Assembly: GCA_016867035.1 (NCBI GenBank)
Contig: VGKO01000005.1
Location: 1 to 36,898 of the forward strand
DNA from: Candidatus Pacearchaeota archaeon
Lineage (GTDB): Archaea > Nanobdellota > Nanobdellia > Pacearchaeales > GW2011-AR1
Direction of reading: 5' to 3'
Length of the DNA: 36,898 nucleotides
Position numbers and translations under genes: made by a program. The notes under the pieces were generated by a model that saw nothing but the letters and a program-made list of their open reading frames with translations, had not been told where the DNA came from and searched no databases. This document shows positions 16,092 to 24,105 of the stretch, one piece after another. Every line of letters begins with the position of its first letter. The stretch's first letter is position 1.

Positions 16092-17453
16092 TTACATCAT
16101 TTTCCTCATTGCAGGATGCATATCCATTGCATGTTGTTGTGCTATATTTTGATAGAACTGGTAGATAATCATGGTTCCAAGTAACAATGCGGTTCCGCCA
16201 GTTATTGTTCCAGTAATATCAGATATTGAGGCTAATAATCCTACTGCAATACCGCCCATAATTGTTAAAGGCATAACATATCTATTTAAAATTGATTCAA
16301 GAATTCTTTCATCTTTTCTAAATCCTGGTATTTGTAATCCTGAGCGAATTATATTTCTTGCTTGAGCTGCAGCATCCATTCCAGAGGTTTTTACCCAGAA
16401 TACCGAGAATATCGCTGAAAATATAACAAATATAATTATATGTGTTGCTGCTTGTCCGAGGAACACCCATCTAAAGCTCTTATCAATTAAAGCTCCAACA
16501 ATATCTGTGCTTCCTAGCCAATAAGCTAATCCCGATACTGCTTGCCCATTAGAGAAATTTCCAAGCCAAGTAGCATGTCCTAACCAATTCTGGAATAAAC
16601 TTCCAAACAATTGTAAGTTAGCAATAAATGCACCAGTTAAAATAACAGGGATATTGCTAGCATAGAAAAATGCAAGAGGCCACTTAACATTATATCCTCT
16701 TAATCTATCATAAGACAATGGAATTTCTATTTTAAGGGATTGTGCCCAAACAATTATTAAGAAAATTATAACTGTTGAAAGAACAGTAGCAAAAGATTTC
16801 AAGGCTCCTATTGTATCTGTAACAACAAATAAGTTATAGAAGAAGCTAGGTATTGCTCCAACTGCTCCTATTGTTCCTTCTGCGCCTATAAATCCAAATA
16901 ATCCTGTTACTAATCTCCAACCAACACCAGCTGCGATGAATAATGATACTCCTGAACCAAAACCCCATTTGTGAGAAACTTCATCCATTAATAATATCAA
17001 GAAACCACCCACCATTAATTGAATAATTACTATTAATTCAAATCCCGGTATTGCAGGAGTTCCACCCATTAAAACATAAATTATTGCTTCAAAAATTATA
17101 AACCCGAAGACCAAAAGTTTCTGCAGTCCCTGAAAATATCTCTTTCCTTCTGGACTTGAGGTATCAATATTTAATATTTTACTTCCAACCAACAGTTGTA
17201 AAATAATAGAAGCCATAACAATAGGACCAATACCTAACGATATTATAGAACCAAAATCAGTTCCCAAAAGGATTGCAATATACTCAAATCTCATTAAGGC
17301 TTCTGTTCTTAATCCATAAAGCTGGATATTAGCTAGGATAAAAAATGCAGCCAGTACAATTATTGTCCATCTAAGTTTTATATTAAAAGAAAGTTTCTTT
17401 TCAGTAGGGCCGATTACTTCAGGTAAATTATGAAGGATATCTTTAAATGACAT
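16092..17453 (-). CDS. secY: Preprotein translocase subunit SecY (Sec61 alpha)
   Basis: This is the channel subunit of the Sec translocon, with ten membrane helices and 453 residues. The plug and first-helix region appears in FEYIAILLGTDFGSIISLGIGPIVMASIILQ, quoted here in part only. The cytoplasmic loop with PLSYDRLRGYNVKWPL is the ribosome-docking loop, and helices TM7-TM10 follow. It sits downstream of uL15, the canonical spc order. A TTTATAAA box at 17480-17487 lies about 30 nt before the ATG, so secY may also be transcribed from its own promoter. SecE and SecG/Sec61-beta genes are not in the window. Confidence 0.97.
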   Translation of the reverse strand: MSFKDILHNLPEVIGPTEKKLSFNIKLRWTIIVLAAFFILANIQLYGLRTEALMRFEYIAILLGTDFGSIISLGIGPIVMASIILQLLVGSKILNIDTSSPEGKRYFQGLQKLLVFGFIIFEAIIYVLMGGTPAIPGFELIVIIQLMVGGFLILLMDEVSHKWGFGSGVSLFIAAGVGWRLVTGLFGFIGAEGTIGAVGAIPSFFYNLFVVTDTIGALKSFATVLSTVIIFLIIVWAQSLKIEIPLSYDRLRGYNVKWPLAFFYASNIPVILTGAFIANLQLFGSLFQNWLGHATWLGNFSNGQAVSGLAYWLGSTDIVGALIDKSFRWVFLGQAATHIIIFVIFSAIFSVFWVKTSGMDAAAQARNIIRSGLQIPGFRKDERILESILNRYVMPLTIMGGIAVGLLASISDITGTITGGTALLLGTMIIYQFYQNIAQQHAMDMHPAMRKMM

Positions 17454-17479
17454 TTTATATCATATCCTATCTTTTTTAG

Positions 17480-17487
17480 TTTATAAA
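17480..17487 (-). promoter_or_regulatory. Internal TATA box upstream of secY
   Basis: TTTATAAA is centred about 30.5 nt before the secY ATG in the 50-bp gap after uL15. This is one of the larger gaps in the operon and could give secY extra transcription. Confidence 0.45.
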
Positions 17488-17503
17488 CCTCTCTAATTTA
17501 TTT

Positions 17504-17983
17504 TTATTCTTTACTATCTTCCTCAGATTTTTCAGAATTTTCTAGAATTAATTTTCCGCCAGTTTTTTCAATCTTCTCTTTAGCTGATTTAGAAGCTGCT
17601 TTGGCTTTGATAGTAATTTTTGTTTTTATTTCCCCTTCTCCAAGAATTTTATAATCGCTCAAGTCTAAAATTTCTTCTTTCCCTTCTTTTTTCAAGAATT
17701 TTGCTTTTAAGGATTCAATATTTTTTTCAATTAATTCTAAATTGATTACTCTATTTTGTTTTCTTTTTGAACCTCTGCTTGTTACTCCTTGTTTTCCAAA
17801 GTAATCATGTCCATAAAGTTTGTGAACTAGGGTTTTTCTACTTCCACCTTTTTTTCCGCTTCCGCCCATTCCTCTTCCGCCTTGGTGTCCACTGCTAACA
17901 TGTTTTTTTCTAGCGCCCCAGCCATGTGTTCCCATATGTCTGCCACGCATTCTTACTGATTTCTTTTTCTTTTTAAGTTTCAT
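17504..17983 (-). CDS. rpl15: Ribosomal protein uL15
   Basis: This is a large-subunit protein, archaeal/eukaryotic type. The N-terminal third is Gly, Lys and His rich (RGRHMGTHGWGARKKH, then GHQGGRGMGGSGKKGG) and threads into 23S rRNA; the C-terminal part is globular. The C-terminus has an acidic Glu/Ser tail (SEKSEEDSKE). It follows uL30 by 2 nt and is the last ribosomal protein before secY. Confidence 0.96.
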   Translation of the reverse strand: MKLKKKKKSVRMRGRHMGTHGWGARKKHVSSGHQGGRGMGGSGKKGGSRKTLVHKLYGHDYFGKQGVTSRGSKRKQNRVINLELIEKNIESLKAKFLKKEGKEEILDLSDYKILGEGEIKTKITIKAKAASKSAKEKIEKTGGKLILENSEKSEEDSKE

Positions 17984-17985
17984 TT

Positions 17986-18408
17986 TTAAAGCATCTTTTC
18001 GATTAATTTATTTATATTTTCCTTATGGTCTCCCAAAACTCCTCGAGGATATTGAAGTTTGCTTTTGATTCCGCCTCTTGGTGGATGTAATCTGAAGAAA
18101 GGTTTTATTCCTAATTCTTCCAAACCTTTTCCAGCCATAACTTCTTTAGCAATTTTATCAGAGCCAGTTATTTTTGCTTTAGAGTCCCCAATTTTTTCAG
18201 CTCTAGCTTCTATTAGTTTTGCTAATGTTGCTTCATTAATTTTTCCAAAAGCAACAAAGTTTCTTACTTTTTGAAGCATTCCTAAATTTTCAGGAGTTTC
18301 TTTTATTACTACGCATGAAAATTTTCTTCTCAATCTTAATCTTGAAAGAGTTTCTTCTACTCTTAAATTCATATTTACTAGTCCTGTTATTCTTATAAGT
18401 ACAATCAT
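17986..18408 (-). CDS. rpl30: Ribosomal protein uL30
   Basis: This is a large-subunit protein of the archaeal uL30 class, longer (140 residues) than bacterial L30. It begins VLIRITGLVNMNLRVEETLSR, quoted in part. The C-terminal FRLHPPRGGIKSK segment is typical of the archaeal/eukaryotic L7/L30 family. Its ATG overlaps the uS5 stop by four bases. Confidence 0.96.
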   Translation of the reverse strand: MIVLIRITGLVNMNLRVEETLSRLRLRRKFSCVVIKETPENLGMLQKVRNFVAFGKINEATLAKLIEARAEKIGDSKAKITGSDKIAKEVMAGKGLEELGIKPFFRLHPPRGGIKSKLQYPRGVLGDHKENINKLIEKML

Positions 18409-19127
18409 TTTTTAATCTCCTTATTTGTTTTTTTAAGGGCTTCTATGCAAGCTTTTCCTAAGTTTATTGTTGAACGTGTTTGTCCAAATGTTTTGCTATA
18501 AATATCTTTTATTCCAGCAAGTTTTAATATTTTTTTACATTCATCGCCTATAACTAATCCTGTTCCTTGTGGGGCTGGAATTAATCTAACCACAGAACTT
18601 CCACATTTTCCTTCTACAATAAATGGAACTGTGTGTGGTTCTGAACATAAACAATCAAAACTGGCACATCCTCTTGTAACTTTTATGACATTTAGTTTAG
18701 CTCTTCTTAGCGCTTTTTCTCTCGCAGGCAAGGTTTCTTTTGCTTTTCCGAATCCTAATCCTACGTGTCCATTTTTATCACCAACAATTACACCACAACT
18801 AAAGCTAGGCACATTTCCATCAATAGTTTTTCTTTGAGTCTGTTTCCAAGCTCTTCTCTTTCCGCCACCAAATTTACCTTTTGATTGTCCTACCAATAAT
18901 AAATCTGAAGTTGTAGGTAATAGTAAGTCAACTATTTGTTCTTCAAGGATAGGTAATTCTAAGATTTCATCTACATTTTTTACTTTGCCTTCTCTTATTT
19001 TTCTTCCTAGGGCTGTTTTAGGTTTCCAATTATCCAGGGCATTTTGTCTTTCTTGTTCTTGAATTTCCTCTCTAGTCTTGAATTTTCTTTCAGTTACAAT
19101 TCCTGTTGTTTCTTTTATTTCTTCCAT
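18405..19127 (-). CDS. rps5: Ribosomal protein uS5
   Basis: This is a small-subunit protein that shapes the mRNA entry channel and decoding fidelity. The S5 double-stranded-RNA-binding-like domain covers VGQSKGKFGGGKRRAWKQTQ (about 78-97) and GDKNGHVGLGFGKAKETLPA. The C-terminal domain has RLIPAPQGTGLVIGDECKKI. The archaeal N-terminal extension is about 60 residues. Its ATG is 2 nt after the uL18 stop, and its stop overlaps uL30. Confidence 0.97.
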   Translation of the reverse strand: MEEIKETTGIVTERKFKTREEIQEQERQNALDNWKPKTALGRKIREGKVKNVDEILELPILEEQIVDLLLPTTSDLLLVGQSKGKFGGGKRRAWKQTQRKTIDGNVPSFSCGVIVGDKNGHVGLGFGKAKETLPAREKALRRAKLNVIKVTRGCASFDCLCSEPHTVPFIVEGKCGSSVVRLIPAPQGTGLVIGDECKKILKLAGIKDIYSKTFGQTRSTINLGKACIEALKKTNKEIKK

Positions 19128-19129
19128 TT

Positions 19130-19603
19130 TTATTTATTTTCTATTGCCTTTTTTACTTTTTCGAAAAAATCAGCATCTTTAGTTATTCTTTCTTGTGCCG
19201 GGAAAACTTTTTCTCCGCAAGGCATATTTAATCCTGAATCTTTTATTCCCTTAACGGCAGCATAGATTCTAGAGCCATTTGTACTTCTTATTAGCCCGCT
19301 ATCTAAGATTCCTGGTTTAAGTTTACTGGCTTCTTTTCCGAATAATAATCCTGTTAAGTAAGCTGCACCCAAGGATTTTAAGCTTCCGGCTTTGCTTTCA
19401 GGCCAACCTTTACTTAAAAGTTCTTTTGATGTAACTGTAAGCTTTACGCTGTCCTGAGCTGCTTTGCTTTCAACATATTGGATTATTATATATCTGTTTG
19501 TCTTTCTTATTACTATTCTAGGTTTTCTACCTTCAAGTAATCTTTTTCTCTTAGTATAATTTGTTTTCGCTTCCAATCTTCTTCTTCGTGGTATTAATTT
19601 CAT
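19130..19603 (-). CDS. rpl18: Ribosomal protein uL18
   Basis: This large-subunit protein binds 5S rRNA. The archaeal N-terminal segment RRRRLEAKTNYTKRKRLLEG and the RIVIRKTNRYIIIQ strand are characteristic. Later AAYLTGLLFGKEA and LDSGLIRSTNGSRIYAAVKG match the archaeal family. The length of 157 residues is shorter than in many archaea (about 190). Its ATG overlaps the eL19 stop by four bases. Confidence 0.96.
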   Translation of the reverse strand: MKLIPRRRRLEAKTNYTKRKRLLEGRKPRIVIRKTNRYIIIQYVESKAAQDSVKLTVTSKELLSKGWPESKAGSLKSLGAAYLTGLLFGKEASKLKPGILDSGLIRSTNGSRIYAAVKGIKDSGLNMPCGEKVFPAQERITKDADFFEKVKKAIENK

Positions 19604-20022
19604 TTTTCTTTTACTCCTTCATATTCCTTTAGATGTTCTTTCAGATGAGCCTTGTTCTTAAATGTTTTTGCTCGTATTTTTTTTCTTAAATCTTCAAAAA
19701 CATTTTGATTTATTTTTCCCTGTAATTTTAATTCTTTTACATGTCTTCTTAATTTTCTTACTAATATCATATAATCTCTCTTTCTATTATTTACTTTTCT
19801 TTTTATTTTCCCAGGGCCTCGCTTTGTAGTTCTTTTTATAATTTTCTTTTTGCCCCTTACTTCTTTTATGGAAATTATTCCTGCACTAAATAAGTCTCGG
19901 ATATCTTGTTTTGTAATAGCTTCCTTAATCTCTGGAAGTTTAGAACTATCAAAAACTATTTTATTCATTCCAACCCCTAAAACTTTTGAGGCCAATACTT
20001 TTCTTTTTCTTAATTCTTGCAT
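19600..20022 (-). CDS. rpl19e: Ribosomal protein eL19
   Basis: This is an archaeal/eukaryotic-specific large-subunit protein. The N-terminal RKRKVLASKVLGVGMNKIVF and central KRTTKRGPGKIKRKVNNRKR fit the family. It ends after the two-helix region (140 residues), without the long extra helix seen in eukaryotes. Its ATG overlaps the eL32 stop by one base. Confidence 0.96.
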   Translation of the reverse strand: MQELRKRKVLASKVLGVGMNKIVFDSSKLPEIKEAITKQDIRDLFSAGIISIKEVRGKKKIIKRTTKRGPGKIKRKVNNRKRDYMILVRKLRRHVKELKLQGKINQNVFEDLRKKIRAKTFKNKAHLKEHLKEYEGVKEK

Positions 20023-20459
20023 TATTTCTTTTCCTCCTTATTTTCTGTCTTTTTTTCTACTTTCTTGTCTGCATTTTTTCTGAAATTCAATTTTCTTTCA
20101 GCATTTTTCAGAAATTTCTTTATATTTAAATTAAAAGCCTCAAGATTCTTTTTTTGTATTTCTTTAGCTAACTCCATTTTTAGTTTCATTCCTATTTTTC
20201 CTAATATGATTATGTTTTCCTTTGTAGCTTTTTCTAAGTCTTTAAGATTATTAACAAAAACCGGCATTTTATTATTTATTAATCCTCGAGTATCGTTTTT
20301 ATTTTTATACCCTACTTCCACCATAGGCGGTCTGCCTCTCCATTTTTGTCTTGTTTTATTATGTCTGCCTTTGGCTCTCTTGTATTTTAGTTTACTTTTC
20401 TGTCCAGAGCCAAGTTTTACATAAGCTCTATATTTTGTTCTTTGAAATTTTGGTGGCAT
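20022..20459 (-). CDS. rpl32e: Ribosomal protein eL32
   Basis: This large-subunit protein has the eL32 signature WRGRPPMVEVGYKNKNDTRG (about 41-60). A KxK-rich N-terminus (FQRTKYRAYVKLGSGQKSK) comes before it. The last 35 residues are a Lys/Glu-rich low-complexity tail (ADKKVEKKTENKEEKK) beyond the usual domain, a feature shared by several ribosomal proteins here. The gap to uL6 is 7 nt. Confidence 0.95.
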   Translation of the reverse strand: MPPKFQRTKYRAYVKLGSGQKSKLKYKRAKGRHNKTRQKWRGRPPMVEVGYKNKNDTRGLINNKMPVFVNNLKDLEKATKENIIILGKIGMKLKMELAKEIQKKNLEAFNLNIKKFLKNAERKLNFRKNADKKVEKKTENKEEKK

Positions 20460-20466
20460 TTTGTGA

Positions 20467-21042
20467 TTAAATTAAATGTTTTCCGGGTTTTTTTGTGATA
20501 AATATCCCGTCTTGAAATTTATTTCTATCTCGATTTCTTATTCTAGCTATTTTTTCTAGGTTTGCTGCATTTTGTCCAGCTGCTTCTAAGTCATAAGATT
20601 TTATTTTTATCATTGGTGCTTTGATTTCTACTTCAATCTTTTCCGGACATGTCGCTTTAATTAATCTTGGAGATCGCTCGCCAAGAAGATTTTTTACTGC
20701 AAATTCAGATTTTGCCTTATCATATGTAACAGTTACTGGAAAATGTACGTGGCATATTTCTAATTCATATTCGTATGCTTTTTCAATGCCTTCAAAGATA
20801 TTTTTTAAGTGGCTTATTACAGTTCCTAATTTTCTTTTTTCTGCTCTTCTCGCTTTTTTTACACCTAAGGTAATACTATTCCCTTCAATTTTTACGTTAA
20901 TTATAGGGTCAATAAATCTTTCTACAACTTTAGAATCTTTTCTAGCAACTATTTTTCTACCTTCTACCTTTAATTCTACTCCAGAAGGAATTGTTAAGGA
21001 TTCTGTGAAGTCTTTTCTTTTTGTTTTTTGTACTTTTGCCAT
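20467..21042 (-). CDS. rpl6: Ribosomal protein uL6
   Basis: This is a large-subunit protein near the sarcin-ricin loop, with two repeated L6 domains. The first contains LTIPSGVELKVEGRKIVA and the second VTVTYDKAKSEFAVKNLLGE. A longer frame reaches 21060, but the ATG at 21042 (MAKVQKTKRKDF) is preferred. It follows the uS8 stop by one base, the same TAA-A-ATG junction found at eS4/uL5, and the longer start would overlap uS8. The length from this start is 191 residues. Confidence 0.95.
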   Translation of the reverse strand: MAKVQKTKRKDFTESLTIPSGVELKVEGRKIVARKDSKVVERFIDPIINVKIEGNSITLGVKKARRAEKRKLGTVISHLKNIFEGIEKAYEYELEICHVHFPVTVTYDKAKSEFAVKNLLGERSPRLIKATCPEKIEVEIKAPMIKIKSYDLEAAGQNAANLEKIARIRNRDRNKFQDGIFITKKPGKHLI

Positions 21043-21043
21043 T

Positions 21044-21415
21044 TTAATAGAAATATGCAATTAAGCTTCCTCCAATTTTACTTTCCTGAGCTTCTTGATG
21101 TGTCATTAATCCTTTACTTGTTGAAATAACTACATAACCAAAATTTCTTGCAGGTAAGAATCTTCTTATATACTTCTCAATATTTCTTTTATTAACACTA
21201 TATCTTGGTTTAATGGCCTTGCATTCATTTAATTGTTTTATATTTATTTTTAATTTATCTTCTTGGGTTTCATATTCAATATAACCATATTGCTTCATAA
21301 TTTCGAATACCTTCATTAGCAATTGAGTAGGGCTAGTTATCACTATGCTTTCTTTTCTTGCTCTTTTAGCATTCATAATTTCATTCAATATATCGGATAT
21401 TCTGTCTTGACTCAT
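21044..21415 (-). CDS. rps8: Ribosomal protein uS8
   Basis: This is a primary 16S rRNA-binding small-subunit protein. The N-terminal DRISDILNEIMNAKRARKES and the C-terminal rRNA-binding signature YVVISTSKGLMTHQEAQE are clear. The length of 123 residues is close to the archaeal norm (about 130). It sits in the expected place between uS14 and uL6. Confidence 0.96.
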   Translation of the reverse strand: MSQDRISDILNEIMNAKRARKESIVITSPTQLLMKVFEIMKQYGYIEYETQEDKLKINIKQLNECKAIKPRYSVNKRNIEKYIRRFLPARNFGYVVISTSKGLMTHQEAQESKIGGSLIAYFY

Positions 21416-21420
21416 TTTGT

Positions 21421-21651
21421 TTAACTATATTTTTTAAATCCTAGTTCCTCCGCCATTTCTCTAAAGCAATGTCTGCATAAATTCAAGCCATACTGGCTAA
21501 CTCTAGCCCCAAATCTTCCGCAATGTTCACATTTATAAGCCGCAATTCCAAATTTTCTTGTCTTTGGCTTATTATGTTTAAGATATTTATTCATTACTGC
21601 CGGTTTTGATTTAAGTTGCTTCATTACTTTGTTCCAATCGCTTGCTGTCAT
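21421..21651 (-). CDS. rps14: Ribosomal protein uS14, zinc-binding, with N-terminal extension
   Basis: This small-subunit protein of the zinc-binding class has Cys41, Cys44, Cys59 and Cys62 (CEHC and CRHC) around the core [18 protein letters not shown]. The usual archaeal protein is about 50-57 residues and would begin near Met20 ([11 protein letters not shown]). Here the frame continues upstream to [10 protein letters not shown], and a Shine-Dalgarno sequence AAGGAG lies 5 nt before that ATG. No such site is seen before Met20. I therefore keep the 76-residue form, with a 19-residue extension. Confidence 0.93.
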   Translation of the reverse strand: MTASDWNKVMKQLKSKPAVMNKYLKHNKPKTRKFGIAAYKCEHCGRFGARVSQYGLNLCRHCFREMAEELGFKKYS

Positions 21652-21656
21652 TTTTT

Positions 21657-21662
21657 CTCCTT
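21657..21662 (-). promoter_or_regulatory. Shine-Dalgarno site deciding the uS14 start
   Basis: AAGGAG on the minus strand overlaps the end of uL5 and ends 5 nt before the ATG at 21651. It supports the extended uS14 start. Confidence 0.55.
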
Positions 21663-22212
21663 ATTCTACATTTATTCCCAATTTAGTTAAGTATTCAATT
21701 ATTTCTTCTTTAGTTACCTCTTGCTTTCGAGGAGCCCGGCTTTGTTTAATCTTTTTGAAAGCTACTCTTTTACCTGCTCTTTTAAAAACAGCAGTTACAT
21801 CTAGTCCCAAGATACCAATGTCTCTTTGATATTCCATATCTGGAATTTCAAGATATTCTTCAATTCCAAATGAAAAATGATTGTTCTGTACCTGTTTTAT
21901 TCTTATCTTATTATTTACTGCTCCGAATAATCTTTTTAATAAAGCTTCTTTTTCTTTTCCTCTAATTGTTACCATGGCTCCGGTCTTTAATCCAGGTCTA
22001 ACTCCGAAGGTAGGTATACGTTTTTGAGATTCAATTTCATTAATTTTTCTTCCAGTCAATATTTTTAATAATTTTAGAGCTTTCTCAAGTTTATCTGCAG
22101 TTCCTCCGCAGTTCAAAACTACCTTTTCTAATCGCGGTTTTCTCATTACATTAGATTCTTGGTTTTTATTTTCTTTCAATTCTGTTTTTATTTTTTTGGT
22201 TTTTTCTGCCAT
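21661..22212 (-). CDS. rpl5: Ribosomal protein uL5 with charged N-terminal extension
   Basis: This large-subunit protein contacts 5S rRNA. The core begins MRKPRLEKVVLNCGGTADKL, where many archaeal uL5 proteins start. Before it are 22 residues rich in Lys and Glu (AEKTKKIKTELKENKNQE). The ATG at 22212 follows the eS4 stop by one base; a longer frame to 22227 would overlap eS4 and is not preferred. The C-terminal part includes GIEEYLEIPDMEYQRDIGIL, a uL5 signature. Confidence 0.94.
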   Translation of the reverse strand: MAEKTKKIKTELKENKNQESNVMRKPRLEKVVLNCGGTADKLEKALKLLKILTGRKINEIESQKRIPTFGVRPGLKTGAMVTIRGKEKEALLKRLFGAVNNKIRIKQVQNNHFSFGIEEYLEIPDMEYQRDIGILGLDVTAVFKRAGKRVAFKKIKQSRAPRKQEVTKEEIIEYLTKLGINVE

Positions 22213-22213
22213 T

Positions 22214-22861
22214 TTAAATTTTTGCATATAGATTGTTTATATTAACTTTTGATTCTTCTTTTCCATGGGAGATTGTAGCAATTGTATTTTCTCCTTCCTT
22301 AAACATTTCTTTAATTTTTCCTTCTTTACCAATGTGTTTTCCTTTAATTGCAATAACTTCTACATCTTTTTTCAGAACAATTATTTTTGATATCTTATTA
22401 TCTGAGCTTATCACTACAAATTCACCAGGATTTATTTTTTCATTAGTTAAAAGATTTTTTCCACCCTCAAGATTTATTTGGATTTTCTTTCCCTGTAAAA
22501 TTCTTTTATTAATTACCTTGTAAACTCTTATAGAATTTTCTTTATCTGAAATTTCTTCAAAGCCTATTCTTTTACCCTTAAGAACAGCACGATAATTCTT
22601 TTTTGCCTCAACCAAAGTTATGGTATCAAATAATTGAATAGGGTAGTTTCCTTCTCTTACAATTTTTGTATTAACTTTTACTTGTTTGTTATATAAAAGT
22701 CCTTTTAGTTCTTTTTTTGTTTTTACTAATTTTAACATGTCTCTAAGTACAACTACTAAAGGTATGGAGTTTCTTTGATTATGGTCGGATACTGCTAAGT
22801 ATTTTGTTCCTGTTCTAGGAAGAGCCCATAATTTTGGAATTGCTTTTCTTTTTTGATGCAT
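22214..22861 (-). CDS. rps4e: Ribosomal protein eS4
   Basis: This archaeal/eukaryotic-specific small-subunit protein has an N-terminal eS4 motif (HQKRKAIPKLWALPRTGTKY), then an S4-like RNA-binding region and a C-terminal KOW-type segment with IKGKHIGKEGKIKEM. At 215 residues it is slightly shorter than many archaeal homologues. The ATG overlaps the uL24 stop as TAATG, and a perfect AGGAGGT ribosome-binding site lies 8 nt upstream. Confidence 0.95.
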   Translation of the reverse strand: MHQKRKAIPKLWALPRTGTKYLAVSDHNQRNSIPLVVVLRDMLKLVKTKKELKGLLYNKQVKVNTKIVREGNYPIQLFDTITLVEAKKNYRAVLKGKRIGFEEISDKENSIRVYKVINKRILQGKKIQINLEGGKNLLTNEKINPGEFVVISSDNKISKIIVLKKDVEVIAIKGKHIGKEGKIKEMFKEGENTIATISHGKEESKVNINNLYAKI

Positions 22862-23292
22862 TATTTTTTACCTCCTGATTTATTTTCTTTTGTAGCTTTA
22901 TTTTTATTATTTCTCTCTTTAGATAATGAAACGATTCTTTTTTTATCATCTAAATTTAACTCGATTATTTGTAGTTTTGAAGGGTGAAAAATAATATTTC
23001 TTTTAGTTCCATCTTTCTTTGTTTCTTGAACGCCTTCAAGTGTTACTTTCATGTTTTTTATATCAATTAAATTTACTTTGCCTTCCTTACCAGACATTTC
23101 TCCTCGCATTACTTTAACTTTATCGCCTTTTCTTAGGGTAAAGCTTCTTCTTGCATATTTTTTTCTTAAGTCTTCAGATAAGTTAGAGGAAAGCATTTTA
23201 TGTCTTAAGCTAAGTGAAGCATTTGCTAGATATTTTCTCTGCTTTCTTGTTTGTTTGCTTGCCTTCCATTTATTCGAAAATTGTTTTTTCAT
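22861..23292 (-). CDS. rpl24: Ribosomal protein uL24
   Basis: This is a large-subunit assembly-initiator protein. The archaeal N-terminal helix region (NASLSLRHKMLSSNLSEDLR) is followed by the KOW motif KGDKVKVMRGEMSGKEGKVN. A frame opens back to 23334, but that start overlaps uL14. The ATG at 23292 (MKKQFSNKWKASKQ) matches the usual archaeal N-terminus and is chosen. The C-terminus has a Lys/Asn-rich tail. Confidence 0.93.
   Translation of the reverse strand: MKKQFSNKWKASKQTRKQRKYLANASLSLRHKMLSSNLSEDLRKKYARRSFTLRKGDKVKVMRGEMSGKEGKVNLIDIKNMKVTLEGVQETKKDGTKRNIIFHPSKLQIIELNLDDKKRIVSLSKERNNKNKATKENKSGGKK
22870..22876 (-). promoter_or_regulatory. Strong Shine-Dalgarno site for eS4
   Basis: AGGAGGT on the minus strand is a full match to the archaeal anti-Shine-Dalgarno sequence and lies 8 nt before the eS4 ATG. 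It is the best such site seen in the operon. Confidence 0.7.
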
Positions 23293-23323
23293 TTTTTGTT
23301 TTGTTGTTTGTTTTTTATTTAGT

Positions 23324-23725
23324 TTATAATACAAATTTAGCTATTTTAGAGACATTTGGCCATCTTTCATGAACTTCTCTAGCTACGGGCCCCTTAACTT
23401 GAGTTCCTTTTGGATTTCCTTTTTCGTCTTTTAATAATACTGCCGCATTATCTACAAAAGATATTCTTTCTCCAGTATATCTTCTATAAGGTCTTTTTTG
23501 TCTTACTATGACTGCATCAAATACCTTTCCCTTCATATCAGGTAATCCTTTTACAACAGATACTTTTACATGGTCTGCCATTTTTGCATATTGTTGTCTT
23601 CCTCTAACAACCTTACCATGTTTTACTCCAACGATTTTAACAAGTAATGCTCCACTATTATCTGCCGCTACAATTATGCTTCCCAAGTTTAGTGCTCTTG
23701 TTAGTTGTGCTGCTAGTGCTTTCAT
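23324..23725 (-). CDS. rpl14: Ribosomal protein uL14
   Basis: This large-subunit protein lies at the subunit interface. The signature includes GSIIVAADNSGALLVKIVGV (about 16-35) and VVRGRQQYAKMADHVKVSV. The length of 133 residues is normal for archaea. Its ATG overlaps the uS17 stop by four bases. Confidence 0.97.
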   Translation of the reverse strand: MKALAAQLTRALNLGSIIVAADNSGALLVKIVGVKHGKVVRGRQQYAKMADHVKVSVVKGLPDMKGKVFDAVIVRQKRPYRRYTGERISFVDNAAVLLKDEKGNPKGTQVKGPVAREVHERWPNVSKIAKFVL

Positions 23726-24081
23726 TTTATAGCTCCTGTTTTATCTCTTATTTTTTTAGAAACAACGAATTTGATAATTTTACTTAGGGGTCTGCATTCA
23801 ACTATTTCAATATAGTCTCCAATGTTTATTGATGGTGCCAAACAATCAGATAATCTTGCATGCAGTTTTGTTTTTGATTTAGAGTATCTTTCATATTTTT
23901 CAATATATAATGTTCGTTCGAATTCAATAACTACTCTTTTTGGGAACTTTTTGATAACTGTTCCTCTAAAAGTTCTACCCCTAAATTTTAATGAACCATG
24001 AAATGGACATTTTGGGTCGCTGCAGCTATTATTAGCTTTTTCCATATTTTCATTTTTTTGTTTTGTTATTTTTTCTGCCAT
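23722..24081 (-). CDS. rps17: Ribosomal protein uS17
   Basis: This is a small-subunit 16S rRNA-binding protein with an OB fold. Key segments are DPKCPFHGSLKFRGRTFRG, typical of archaeal uS17, and GDYIEIVECRPLSKIIKFVV near the C-terminus. Many archaea have the RNase P protein Rpp29 gene between aIF1 and uS17; here the 24-nt gap holds no such gene. Confidence 0.96.
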   Translation of the reverse strand: MAEKITKQKNENMEKANNSCSDPKCPFHGSLKFRGRTFRGTVIKKFPKRVVIEFERTLYIEKYERYSKSKTKLHARLSDCLAPSINIGDYIEIVECRPLSKIIKFVVSKKIRDKTGAIK

Positions 24082-24105
24082 TTTTGTTTTGTTTATTTTT
24101 ATTAT

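Noticed and set aside
20017-20424. Plus-strand 135-codon frame opposite eL32
   Set aside because: It is a shadow of the Lys-rich eL32 gene: the reading is Phe/Ser/Leu-rich antisense of AAA/AAG codons. Similar antisense frames lie along the whole ribosomal operon.
23290-23334. Longer uL24 start at 23334
   Set aside because: It overlaps uL14, adds residues absent from archaeal uL24, and an ATG at 23292 gives the normal N-terminus.
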